NCBI GenBank assembly: GCA_005884605.1
Contig: VBBE01000106.1
Location: 1-10,946, forward strand
Direction of reading: 5' to 3'
DNA length: 10,946 nt
Source: Candidatus Bathyarchaeota archaeon
Lineage (GTDB): Archaea > Thermoproteota > Bathyarchaeia > 40CM-2-53-6
The translations under genes were made by a program, and so were the position numbers. The notes under the pieces are model-generated. The model made no database searches. It saw only the letters and a list, made by a program, of their open reading frames with translations, and had not been told where the DNA came from. Position 1 is the stretch's first letter. Each line of letters opens with the position of its first letter. This document shows, piece by piece, positions 1 through 5,889 of this stretch.

Positions 1-1091
1 TCGATGAACACCATCTTATCGTCACCTACCTTTCGCTCTTCAACAAGACCCGCGAATCCGAGGTCCGCGCTGCGAATGTCTTCCAGGTTGGTGATTATTC
101 GAGCACCCGTTGCTCTCGACAGTTTCTCGATGTCTGACTTTTTGATTCTTCTAGCAGCCAATATTCCATTCTTGGCCATGAATGACTGCGCCACTTCGTC
201 GATCCCCTTCTGACAGAGGACAACGTTCGCGCCGGACTTTTTGATCTTCTCAACCATGTCCTTCATGAGCTTTGTCTCCTCGTCGAGGAAGGACTGCATC
301 TGTTGCGGGTTACTAATCTTGATCTCAGCACTAAACTCGGTTTTCTCAATCTCAAGCGGCGTATCCAAGAGCGCGATCTTCGCTTTCTCAATCCTCTTTG
401 GCATTCCCGGATGGACGACTTCCTTGTCCACAATGACGCCCTTGATCAGCGCGGTGTCAAGGAGGCTCTTGCCCTCCTTCTTCACCAGCTGAATATTCTC
501 AATGTCGGCAGAGAAGGCATCACCCCTCTTCTCAATAACATGGTTAACCGCCTCAACCGCAATATTCGCAAAGTGTTCCGTCGCCCCTCCCAGGGACTTT
601 CCGCGCATCGCTGTCACCGCGATTTTCCGAAGCGTCTCAGTGTCTTTTAGATCAACGGGTTTTCCGAGCTCGTTCAGAATCTCACGCGCCTTCTCAGCGG
701 CCTTTTTGAACCCAGCGTTAATCACGGTCGGATGCAAACCCTTGTCGAGCAAAAGCTCTGCGCGCTTCAGTAGTTCACCGGCGAGGACAACGACAGATGT
801 GGTTCCGTCACCCACCTCATCGTCTTGGGTCTTAGCTATCTCAACAAGCATCTTCGCGGCAGGATGCTGAACATCTAACTCGTCAAGAACTGTGGCTCCA
901 TCGCTTGTCACGGTGACATCGCCGAGGCTGTCGACAAGCATCTTGTCCATACCCCGTGGTCCAAGGGTTGTTTTGACAACTTCAGAAACGATCCTTGCGG
1001 CACTAATATTGCTCCTCTGGGCGTCCTTCCCGCGGTTACGGTTAGAACCCTCTTTCAGAATCAAGACTTGTTGGTTAGCGAGATACGACAT
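1..1091 (-). CDS. thsA: Thermosome (group II chaperonin, CCT/TCP-1 family) subunit, partial
   Basis: The protein folds other proteins in an ATP-driven double-ring cytosolic complex. Read from ATG at 1091 it gives 363 complete codons before the window ends, so about the last third (of a usual ~545 residues) is missing. Visible family signatures are LGPRGMDKM (residues 43-51), VTSDGATVL (61-69) and the nucleotide-binding GDGTTS (94-99), followed by a typical apical domain. The conserved VGDDKM element lies close to the window edge. The start fits the family N-terminus (a short variable tail before the LGPRGMDKM region). It lies 78 bases downstream of a histone gene on the same strand and has its own TATA-like box, so it is probably transcribed separately as well. 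A short inverted repeat sits between that box and the start codon. Family assignment is secure; which paralogue (alpha or beta) it is cannot be told. Confidence 0.97.
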   Translation of the reverse strand, partial: MSYLANQQVLILKEGSNRNRGKDAQRSNISAARIVSEVVKTTLGPRGMDKMLVDSLGDVTVTSDGATVLDELDVQHPAAKMLVEIAKTQDDEVGDGTTSVVVLAGELLKRAELLLDKGLHPTVINAGFKKAAEKAREILNELGKPVDLKDTETLRKIAVTAMRGKSLGGATEHFANIAVEAVNHVIEKRGDAFSADIENIQLVKKEGKSLLDTALIKGVIVDKEVVHPGMPKRIEKAKIALLDTPLEIEKTEFSAEIKISNPQQMQSFLDEETKLMKDMVEKIKKSGANVVLCQKGIDEVAQSFMAKNGILAARRIKKSDIEKLSRATGARIITNLEDIRSADLGFAGLVEERKVGDDKMVFI

Positions 1092-1101
1092 TTACTCTAA
1101 G

Positions 1102-1116
1102 CACTCAGAAAGAGTG
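1102..1116. promoter_or_regulatory. Inverted repeat at the thermosome transcription start
   Basis: CACTC (1102-1106) and GAGTG (1112-1116) form a perfect hyphenated palindrome with a 5-base centre (AGAAA). It lies between the TATA-like box and the thermosome ATG, over the expected transcription start. That is where an archaeal heat-shock repressor would act, but the sequence does not match an operator I can name. Arms of five bases can occur by chance in a leader of this size. Confidence 0.3.
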
Positions 1117-1130
1117 ACCGGCGGAGTTGC

Positions 1131-1140
1131 GAATAAAAAC
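1131..1140 (-). promoter_or_regulatory. TATA-like box of the thermosome gene
   Basis: Read on the minus strand the stretch is GTTTTTATTC. It lies about 40-48 bases before the thermosome ATG, which would put transcription start near 1108 and give a leader of roughly 17 bases. This is inferred from spacing and composition only. Confidence 0.45.
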
Positions 1141-1169
1141 CTTATCTCAAGTGTGGGCGAGTTTTAGGG

Positions 1170-1391
1170 CTATTCCTTCTGTATGCGCTTGACAGCGAGA
1201 CGTATATCCTCGGATCTGACTGTTTTTCGCCCTGCATGCGTTGCTAGTTCCAGAGCTTCCTTTCCCACCCGGATGGCAAACTCTTCGACCACTTTTCGCA
1301 ATTCCTCCGCTGCATCATCCCCGATTCGCCCCGCCCCGCCCCGTTTTATGAGCCGATGCACTGCAGCGGTTGATATCTCGCTCTCTCCCAA
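1170..1391 (-). CDS. Archaeal histone (HMf/HMt family)
   Basis: This is a 73-residue single histone fold that wraps DNA into archaeal nucleosome-like particles. It aligns along its length with HMfB. The C-terminal DNA-contact motif HAGRKT is intact (residues 52-57), followed by the usual EDI-LAVKR helix. R13, G19 and R22 correspond to R10, G16 and R19 of HMfB. A glycine at the G16 position is associated with stacking of dimers into long hypernucleosomes, so this paralogue is probably stacking-competent (inference). There is no charged tail. The only usable start is TTG at 1391: in frame the upstream stop is at 1422-1424 with no ATG or GTG between, and the fold begins a few residues later. The thermosome gene follows 78 bases downstream. 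Confidence 0.95.
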   Translation of the reverse strand: MGESEISTAAVHRLIKRGGAGRIGDDAAEELRKVVEEFAIRVGKEALELATHAGRKTVRSEDIRLAVKRIQKE

Positions 1392-1395
1392 GGAT

Positions 1396-1414
1396 GGGAC
1401 CGATTTCGGTTCCC
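1396..1414 (-). promoter_or_regulatory. Hairpin/inverted repeat just before the histone start
   Basis: On the plus strand GGG-ACCG (1396-1402) pairs with CGGT-T-CCC (1407-1414) around a 4-base centre, with one bulged base. It ends 4 bases before the TTG start and overlaps the expected transcription start. It could be an operator or a leader hairpin; no function is shown. Confidence 0.35.
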
Positions 1415-1420
1415 AACCAG

Positions 1421-1430
1421 ACTATAAAAG
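1421..1430 (-). promoter_or_regulatory. TATA-like box of the histone gene
   Basis: The minus strand reads CTTTTATAGT about 30-40 bases before the TTG start. Transcription would begin near 1399, leaving a leader of only about 8 bases. Confidence 0.5.
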
Positions 1431-1461
1431 CGTTAGTAGAACGCACTCGCGCTTTCGCGCC

Positions 1462-1472
1462 AATATTTAAAA
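1462..1472 (+). promoter_or_regulatory. TATA-like box of the S17e cluster
   Basis: AATATTTAAAA is a good archaeal TATA match 40-50 bases before the GTG start of S17e. It predicts a start site near 1493 and would drive S17e, the SerK-like kinase and the MoaD/CysO-like gene together. It lies about 35 bases from the histone box, so the two promoters are divergent and share a compact region. Confidence 0.5.
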
Positions 1473-1511
1473 GTCCAGCAGAGACTCCGCCGGCTTCTCG
1501 GATGTGCTAGC

Positions 1512-1754
1512 GTGGGAAAAGTTCGGATAGCCGCGGTCAAGAAAGTGTCGAGAGAACTCGTTGCCCGGTATCCGGACAAGTTCAGCAAGAATTATGAAGA
1601 AAACAAGGTAGCACTAGCCGTACTTGTCGATGCAAGAACTAAACGACTTAGAAACAGGATCGTCGGCTACGTCACCCGGCTGAAAATTGTTGAGGCGAAA
1701 CGCGCCGCAGCACCGGGCGAAATTGGACCCGAAGGACCAGAAGACCAAGCATAG
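1512..1754 (+). CDS. rps17e: Small-subunit ribosomal protein S17e
   Basis: An 80-residue protein of the 30S subunit, shared by archaea and eukaryotes and absent from bacteria. It opens with GKVR, followed by VSRELVARYPDKFS and the family core KNYEENK around residues 15-32, then the basic R-K-RNRIVGYVTRL segment. The last ~20 residues are a lineage-specific Gly/Pro/Glu-rich tail. The start is GTG at 1512; the nearby ATG at 1502 is out of frame. No clear Shine-Dalgarno is seen, fitting a promoter-proximal short-leader gene. It heads a cluster with the SerK-like kinase 20 bases downstream. Confidence 0.96.
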   Translation: MGKVRIAAVKKVSRELVARYPDKFSKNYEENKVALAVLVDARTKRLRNRIVGYVTRLKIVEAKRAAAPGEIGPEGPEDQA

Positions 1755-1774
1755 TACGCTGGCCTAGCAACCTC

Positions 1775-2629
1775 TTGGAAGGCCACTCTTCCCTGAAAGG
1801 CTATTCGATCGCCGGCGGCAGGATACCCATTCTAATCACACTGAGAAAGACTTCGGATCTGAAGCCGCATGAAGAGACAATTGCTGAAGACCTGGAAAGA
1901 CTTGTTGACGCTCTGAGAGAGAACCCGGTATTGCGACACCCAATCATCGCAGACCGGACAACGGGAATCGTTCTAGACGGGACGCATCGATTGGCCGCAA
2001 TCAAACAGCTGAAGTGCAACTTCATCCCCTCCGCTCTAGTAGACTATGACGACCCTCAAATCAGGGTAGAAAGGTGGTTCAGGCAGTTTTCTGGACGAAA
2101 CGTTCGGAATCTTGAGAACGACCTTAGACGACTGGGTCCCAAGGAAGTAAGTCATGACGAATGCGAGGATGGGCTTTTGAACAGGCGATGGTATGCCACC
2201 GTCGAGGACCCTAGGATCTGCTTGGCCTTCCCGGTCCGTAGTCAGAATCCATACGAAATGGCCCGAGACTCTCACAGCATAGAGATGGCTGCTCGAAAGC
2301 ATGGCGTTAGCATCGCTTATCAGGACAACAAGGATGCGAAACCCAGGGACTCCGAGAGCCGTATCATGTCAACAATCAAGATTGAGAAAAAAGAGGTCGT
2401 GGAGGCCGTTGGAAAGGGAAAATTGTTCCCCCCGAAATCAACCCGCCATATCATTCCCTCAAGGCCTCTGGGAGGGGGCGTCCCCATCGATTGGCTACAA
2501 GGATCCGATTTTTCTGAGGCGCAATCTCGATATCAGGAATATATCCAATCAAGGAAGGTTAAGCGGCTACCTGAGGGATCACGGGTCGGCAGCAGGCGTT
2601 ACCTAGAAGAGGTTTTCTTGTTTGAGTGA
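1775..2629 (+). CDS. serK: SerK-type free L-serine kinase (ParB/sulfiredoxin-like fold)
   Basis: The 284-residue protein matches the SerK family, which phosphorylates free L-serine to O-phosphoserine (ADP-dependent in Thermococcus; the bacterial relative SbnI uses ATP). O-phosphoserine is a precursor for cysteine. Key features: LKPHEE at residues 29-34, where E33 aligns with the catalytic Glu30 of Thermococcus SerK as I recall that sequence; VLDGTHR at 66-72, the ParB-fold nucleotide/substrate loop; and FPPKSTRH at 218-225, the conserved C-terminal motif. About 55 residues follow that last motif, longer than in the Thermococcus protein. The TTG at 1775 is 20 bases after S17e and is the best in-frame start I see. 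The 3' end overlaps the next gene by 8 bases. ParB-domain annotation alone would mislead: there is no partition helix-turn-helix and no parS context. The family call is confident, ADP versus ATP use is not. Confidence 0.85.
   Translation: MEGHSSLKGYSIAGGRIPILITLRKTSDLKPHEETIAEDLERLVDALRENPVLRHPIIADRTTGIVLDGTHRLAAIKQLKCNFIPSALVDYDDPQIRVERWFRQFSGRNVRNLENDLRRLGPKEVSHDECEDGLLNRRWYATVEDPRICLAFPVRSQNPYEMARDSHSIEMAARKHGVSIAYQDNKDAKPRDSESRIMSTIKIEKKEVVEAVGKGKLFPPKSTRHIIPSRPLGGGVPIDWLQGSDFSEAQSRYQEYIQSRKVKRLPEGSRVGSRRYLEEVFLFE
2609..2613 (+). promoter_or_regulatory. Shine-Dalgarno supporting the overlapping TTG start
   Basis: GAGGT ends 8 bases before TTG at 2622, inside the kinase gene. It is the clearest ribosome-binding match in the cluster and favours the TTG that overlaps the kinase stop over the later GTG codons at 2655 and 2661. 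Confidence 0.5.
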
Positions 2630-2939
2630 GACCGCGACCATCCCCATTGAGGCCGTGCCAGTGAAACTCATCGGAGTCCTCGGCTCGGCAGCTGGAAACA
2701 GGGAAATCATGCTGCCTGTTTCAACCACTCTAACCGTGCAAGAACTAATCTCGGCGTTGTTGAAAACAGTAGGCAACAAATTTTTCAGAGAGCTTTTGGT
2801 CGATGTTGGAACAGAAGACCCTAGACCGAACGTGATCATATTGTTGAATGATCAGGACTGCAACATTTTCGATGGTCTAAGGACCCAGATCGAACCCGGA
2901 ACGAGGGTTACGATAATCCCTGTGGCTCACGGTGGCTAG
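2622..2939 (+). CDS. Ubiquitin-like sulfur carrier/SAMP (MoaD/ThiS/CysO-type) ending in Gly-Gly
   Basis: The protein has 105 residues from TTG 2622, or about 93 from GTG at 2655 or 2661. It has a beta-grasp pattern: first strand VKLIGVLG at 14-21, a helix TVQELISALLKTV, then a LLNDQD turn (about 84-89) and a final strand GTRVTIIPVAHGG. The C-terminal Gly-Gly is free at the stop codon, as needed for adenylation by an E1/MoeB-like enzyme and then thiocarboxylation or conjugation. The last third resembles Mycobacterium CysO (NDED then GL, VTILP and a terminal AGG) as well as archaeal MoaD/SAMPs. It overlaps the serine kinase by 8 bases, so translation is probably coupled. No E1, sulfurtransferase or molybdopterin gene is in the window, so partner and role are inferred. 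Its TAG stop interlocks with that of L38e. Confidence 0.8.
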   Translation: MSETATIPIEAVPVKLIGVLGSAAGNREIMLPVSTTLTVQELISALLKTVGNKFFRELLVDVGTEDPRPNVIILLNDQDCNIFDGLRTQIEPGTRVTIIPVAHGG

Positions 2940-3130
2940 ACTTCGACTATCTCACACTTTAGCCGCTTGATGACATCGTCGGCCCGTTCCACTTTCACCT
3001 TGTGGGTGTAGAGCTGTCGGGGGGTCCGAAGCTTCAGTTTAACCAAGTCCTTCGCGCGCCTTACTCGGCATTCCAAGGCGCCCTCTGACAGACTTACGAA
3101 TTGATCTGTGCTTGTGATTTCCGACGGCAT
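2936..3130 (-). CDS. rpl38e: Large-subunit ribosomal protein L38e
   Basis: A 64-residue protein matching eukaryotic RPL38 from end to end. It starts MPSEI- (compare MPRKIEEIKDF), and the diagnostic core is KDLVKLKLR followed by LYTHKV at about residues 27-45, equivalent to KDNVKFKVR and LYTLVI. The C-terminus is shorter than the ~70-residue human protein. L38e occurs in eukaryotes and only patchily in archaea, so it is a useful lineage marker. The start is ATG at 3130, with a TATA-like box 34-41 bases upstream. It converges on the ubiquitin-like gene with a 4-base overlap. Confidence 0.88.
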   Translation of the reverse strand: MPSEITSTDQFVSLSEGALECRVRRAKDLVKLKLRTPRQLYTHKVKVERADDVIKRLKCEIVEV

Positions 3131-3163
3131 TTCTCAGACCCTGCCGGATGGGTTAGACTCTCT

Positions 3164-3171
3164 CTATAAAC
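3164..3171 (-). promoter_or_regulatory. TATA-like box of L38e
   Basis: The minus strand reads GTTTATAG ahead of the L38e ATG, predicting a start near 3143 and a leader of about 12 bases. Confidence 0.5.
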
Positions 3172-3242
3172 GGTTCCCCTAAGCCATGACCCAGCGGAAC
3201 GTCGTGCCGATCTGACTTTTTCAAACACTCTTTTTCATATTG

Positions 3243-3292
3243 ACCCCCAGGGGTGGCCGATTTTCCCCCGACCGGCCCTTCATGAAAACCCC
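3243..3292 (+). other. GC-rich block with nested inverted repeats
   Basis: ACCCC (3243-3247) can pair with GGGGT (3250-3254). That same GGGGT plus GGCCG (3255-3259) can instead form a long stem with CGGCC (3273-3277) and ACCCC (3288-3292). The 10-base bulge between the last two contains the perfect palindrome TTCATGAA (3279-3286). The alternative pairings are visible directly; transcription is not established. Confidence 0.3.
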
Positions 3293-3322
3293 AAACTAAG
3301 CCACTAGTAAGAAATCCATGAG

Positions 3323-3330
3323 CTATAATA
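3323..3330 (+). promoter_or_regulatory. TATA-like box of the YchF-like GTPase gene
   Basis: CTATAATA lies about 40 bases before the TTG start, predicting initiation near 3350-3355 and a leader of about 12-17 bases. One copy of the CAAACACTCT repeat covers that site. Confidence 0.5.
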
Positions 3331-3366
3331 CAACGTTAGTCCAAACACTCTATCCGTGAGTCTTAG

Positions 3367-4578
3367 TTGATCCGGATAGGCATCATTGGCAAGACAAATA
3401 CCGGCAAAACCACGTTCTTCAACGCGGCCACGTCCAGCACGGCAGAAGTTTCAACCTATCCGTTTACAACAAAGAAGCCCAACACCGCTTTGGGTCAAGT
3501 TCAGACCCTCTGTGTCTGCAGAGAGCTCGGCCTAAAAGACCGACCCCGCAACTCGAAATGCGTAGACGGATGGCGATTCATACCCGTCGAGGTCCTCGAC
3601 CTCCCTGGGCTCATCAAGGGGGCGTGGAGGGGTAAGGGGCTCGGAACCCAGTTCCTAAACGTAGTAGCACAAGCCGACGCGCTTCTCCACGTAGTCGACG
3701 CCTCAGGTAGCATCGACTCGGACGGCAAAATCGCTCACGCTGGAATAGGCAACCCAATACTAGACGTCTACGACATCGAGGAAGAGCTGATTCTGTGGTT
3801 CAAGGTATCCGTCGACAGATCATTGCAACGGTTACGCAAACGACCTCTCAAGACAGGAGCTTACGACAAAGCTTTCGCCAAGGAGCTCGCTGGAATAGGA
3901 GTTAGACTAGAACATGTAACCGTGGCGCTTGAGGCCGCAAACCTATCCACAAAACACCCGAAGGATTGGAAGGACGAAGATTCTCGAAAATTCTCTGAAA
4001 ACATACGATCGGTATCAAAGCCAACTTTGATTATCGCCAACAAGATGGACCTCGCCTATTCTGAGAAGAACTTCGAGAAACTTCGCGAGGAATTCAACTC
4101 TCAACTCGTCATACCTGCTTCCAGCGAAGCCGAACTCGCACTGAAACGAGCACAAGAAAAAGGGTTGATAGAATACGTTCCGGGCGAAGAGACCTTCAAG
4201 GTCCTAGACGAATCACGAATATCCAAGGACCAAGCATGGGCTCTTGCATACGTGCAGCAGAAGGTAATGACCAAGCTCATGAGGACCGGAGTTGAGTTCG
4301 CCCTTAACTCCGCAGTCTTCAAGCTTCTAGGGATGAACGCTGTATATCCAGTTGAAGATCCAAAGTCTTTCTCTGACAAGAAAGGAAACGTCCTACCCGA
4401 CGCTTTCCTAGTTCCCCGTGAATATACTCCGAAAGACTTGGCCAAGGAGATACATTCAGAACTAGCCGAGAAAATGCTTTATGCTATTGACACTCGCGAT
4501 GGTCTGAGATTGCCCAACGATTATCTTTTGCGAGATCGGGACGTGATCTCGATCGTCACCACCGTGCGCAAGAAGTAA
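3367..4578 (+). CDS. YchF/Obg-related GTPase with C-terminal TGS domain
   Basis: This 403-residue protein matches the archaeal YchF-like family (such as Pyrococcus PH0525) over its full length. These are translation-associated P-loop NTPases; the true substrate process in archaea is unsettled. G1 is GKTNTGKTT at 8-16, G3 is DLPG at 78-81 followed by G-W-RGKGLGTQF, and G4 is NKMD at 225-228. NKxD predicts GTP rather than the ATP preference of bacterial and eukaryotic YchF/OLA1, which have NxxE. A TGS domain fills about residues 320-400 (LPDAFLVPREYTPKDLA). An in-frame TAG directly precedes TTG 3367 and the P-loop begins five codons later, so TTG is forced. The gene appears monocistronic, with its own TATA-like box upstream and a hairpin after the stop. 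Confidence 0.93.
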   Translation: MIRIGIIGKTNTGKTTFFNAATSSTAEVSTYPFTTKKPNTALGQVQTLCVCRELGLKDRPRNSKCVDGWRFIPVEVLDLPGLIKGAWRGKGLGTQFLNVVAQADALLHVVDASGSIDSDGKIAHAGIGNPILDVYDIEEELILWFKVSVDRSLQRLRKRPLKTGAYDKAFAKELAGIGVRLEHVTVALEAANLSTKHPKDWKDEDSRKFSENIRSVSKPTLIIANKMDLAYSEKNFEKLREEFNSQLVIPASSEAELALKRAQEKGLIEYVPGEETFKVLDESRISKDQAWALAYVQQKVMTKLMRTGVEFALNSAVFKLLGMNAVYPVEDPKSFSDKKGNVLPDAFLVPREYTPKDLAKEIHSELAEKMLYAIDTRDGLRLPNDYLLRDRDVISIVTTVRKK

Positions 4579-4600
4579 TTTTCTCCGAAAATATTCCTTT
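4578..4600 (+). terminator. Possible terminator after the YchF-like gene
   Basis: ATTTTC (4578-4583) and GAAAAT (4587-4592) form a perfect 6-base inverted repeat with a 3-base loop, beginning in the TAA stop. A pyrimidine-rich tract (TATTCCTTT) follows. Archaeal termination depends mainly on T-rich tracts, so this is weak support. Confidence 0.3.
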
Positions 4601-4617
4601 GAGAATAGGCTAACAAA

Positions 4618-4626
4618 CGTTAATAA
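4618..4626 (+). promoter_or_regulatory. TATA-like box of the methionine adenosyltransferase gene
   Basis: GTTAATAAC lies about 45-53 bases before the ATG and would place the start near 4650, at the leader hairpin. An AT-rich alternative is at 4587-4595. Confidence 0.35.
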
Positions 4627-4647
4627 CAGAACTTCGCCGCGGGCACG

Positions 4648-4667
4648 TTCGAACTCTTGAGTTTGAG
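4648..4667 (+). promoter_or_regulatory. Leader hairpin/palindrome directly before the methionine adenosyltransferase start
   Basis: AACTC (4652-4656) and GAGTT (4659-4663) flank two bases. As RNA the pairing extends outward with two G-U wobbles to about nine base pairs (4648-4656 with 4659-4667), ending three bases before ATG 4671. It could occlude initiation or be an operator at the transcription start. It does not match a known SAM riboswitch: it is far too small and no such fold is visible. Confidence 0.4.
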
Positions 4668-4670
4668 AAA

Positions 4671-5876
4671 ATGGGCCTAATTGTCAGCGAACTAAGACAG
4701 ACCCCCGTGGGCGAACAAGAACTCGAAATTGTAGAGCGAAAAGGGCTCGGACATCCCGACCACATTTGTGACGCCGTCATGAACGAAGTCTCCATCTCCC
4801 TAAGTCGAGAATACATCAAACGATACGGCATAGTCATGCACCACAACATCGACAAAGCACTTCTAGCGGCGGGAGCCGTCAGGAGGAACTTCGGAGGCGG
4901 TGAAGTCAAACGTCCAATGCTCATGGTCTTCGGGGATCGAGCCACCTACGAGGTTGACGGCGACCCGGTCCCTATAGACGAGATCGCTGTCACGACCGCG
5001 AAAAAATGGTTCAAGAAAAACCTCCGATTCGTCGACCCTGAAAGACACGTTCGATACCAAGTCGAACTAGCACGAGGCTCAGAGGCCCTCCGAGACATAT
5101 TCAGCCGAAAAGGAAAATTCTACGGCGCAAACGACACATCCGCAGCAGTCGGCTACGCTCCACTCACCGACACGGAGAGAATCGTCCTCCACACAGAACG
5201 ATACATCAACTCTCCCAGTTTCAAGAAAGAATTTCCTGAAACTGGAGAGGACGTCAAGATCATGGGTTCAAGGGAGGGAAGAGATCTAAACCTTACAATC
5301 GCCATGGCCTTTGTTGACCGGCTGATCGAGAACGAGAATCAATACTTCCAGCGTAAGGCGGAGGTCGTCGAAGACGTAACGCGCTTCGTGAAGTCGAGAG
5401 TGAAATTTGACGGGGTGAATGTCGATATCAACACTTTGGACAAAAGGGGACGAGGAATGGGAGGAATATACCTGACCGTGCTCGGAACCTCAGCTGACGA
5501 CGGCGACGGTGGCCAAGTGGGCCGAGGAAACCGAGTCAACGGCGTAATACCACTAAACCGTCCAACCTGCTCTGAAGCAGCTGCGGGCAAGAACCCCGTC
5601 AGCCACGTCGGAAAGATCTACAACCTTCTGACGTACGAAATCGCCCAACACGTCCACCAAAAAATATCAGGCGTAAAAGAAGTTTACGTCTGGCTCCTCA
5701 GCCAAATAGGAAAACCCATCAACGAACCCAAAGTCGCGGGGGTAGAACTCATCCTCGACAAGGGAGTAGAGCTGAAGCAAGTGTCCAGAGCCGCCTCGGA
5801 AATCGCAAGATCCGACCTGAACAACATCAACGACTTCACGAAACGCTTGACCGAAGGAAAGATACCAGTCTGCTAG
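4671..5876 (+). CDS. mat: Archaeal-type methionine adenosyltransferase (S-adenosylmethionine synthetase)
   Basis: This enzyme makes S-adenosylmethionine from methionine and ATP (EC 2.5.1.6). At 401 residues it is the normal length for the archaeal class, which is very divergent from bacterial MetK. Signatures: ERKGLGHPD at 22-30, MHHNIDKALL and FGGG near 56-76, ANDTSAAVGYAPL near 153-165, GSREGRDLNLTIAMA, GTSADDGDGGQVGRGNRVNG with the downstream AAAGKNPVSHVGKIYN, and SQIGKPINEPK near the end. It closes with the family terminus EGKIPVC. The ATG is followed at once by the family N-terminal strand. It is preceded by a compact hairpin and followed after 13 bases by the membrane protease gene, so the two are probably co-transcribed. 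Confidence 0.97.
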   Translation: MGLIVSELRQTPVGEQELEIVERKGLGHPDHICDAVMNEVSISLSREYIKRYGIVMHHNIDKALLAAGAVRRNFGGGEVKRPMLMVFGDRATYEVDGDPVPIDEIAVTTAKKWFKKNLRFVDPERHVRYQVELARGSEALRDIFSRKGKFYGANDTSAAVGYAPLTDTERIVLHTERYINSPSFKKEFPETGEDVKIMGSREGRDLNLTIAMAFVDRLIENENQYFQRKAEVVEDVTRFVKSRVKFDGVNVDINTLDKRGRGMGGIYLTVLGTSADDGDGGQVGRGNRVNGVIPLNRPTCSEAAAGKNPVSHVGKIYNLLTYEIAQHVHQKISGVKEVYVWLLSQIGKPINEPKVAGVELILDKGVELKQVSRAASEIARSDLNNINDFTKRLTEGKIPVC

Positions 5877-5889
5877 GCTAACAAAGCGC

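Larger units (their letters stand above)
3131..3366. other. Divergent intergenic region between L38e and the YchF-like GTPase
   Basis: I see no convincing ORF in these 236 bases. It holds a TATA-like box at each end, a direct repeat of CAAACACTCT (3222-3231 and 3342-3351), T-rich tracts at 3216-3221 and 3231-3235, and a GC-rich block at 3243-3292 with nested inverted repeats. The region is longer than needed for two archaeal promoters, so a small RNA or extra regulatory site is possible. Confidence 0.6.

Noticed and set aside
303..870. Open frames on the plus strand across the thermosome region
   Set aside because: They lie opposite the unmistakable thermosome frame and their translations show no family resemblance; they are shadows of the minus-strand gene.
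1775..2629. ParB chromosome-partition protein
   Set aside because: Only the ParB-like fold is shared. The LKPHE, DGTHR and FPPKSTRH motifs are those of SerK, and there is no helix-turn-helix region or parA neighbour.
3184..3216. Possible C/D-box guide RNA (ATGACC ... CTGA)
   Set aside because: The C-box match is poor and there are no internal C' and D' boxes.
4640..4670. SAM riboswitch before the methionine adenosyltransferase gene
   Set aside because: Only a single small hairpin is present in about 40 bases; no known SAM-binding fold could be formed.
4606..5885. TAGGCTAACAAA at 4606-4617 and 5874-5885, before two genes
   Set aside because: Several 12-base matches are expected by chance in a window of this size, and the second copy overlaps a stop codon with different placement.
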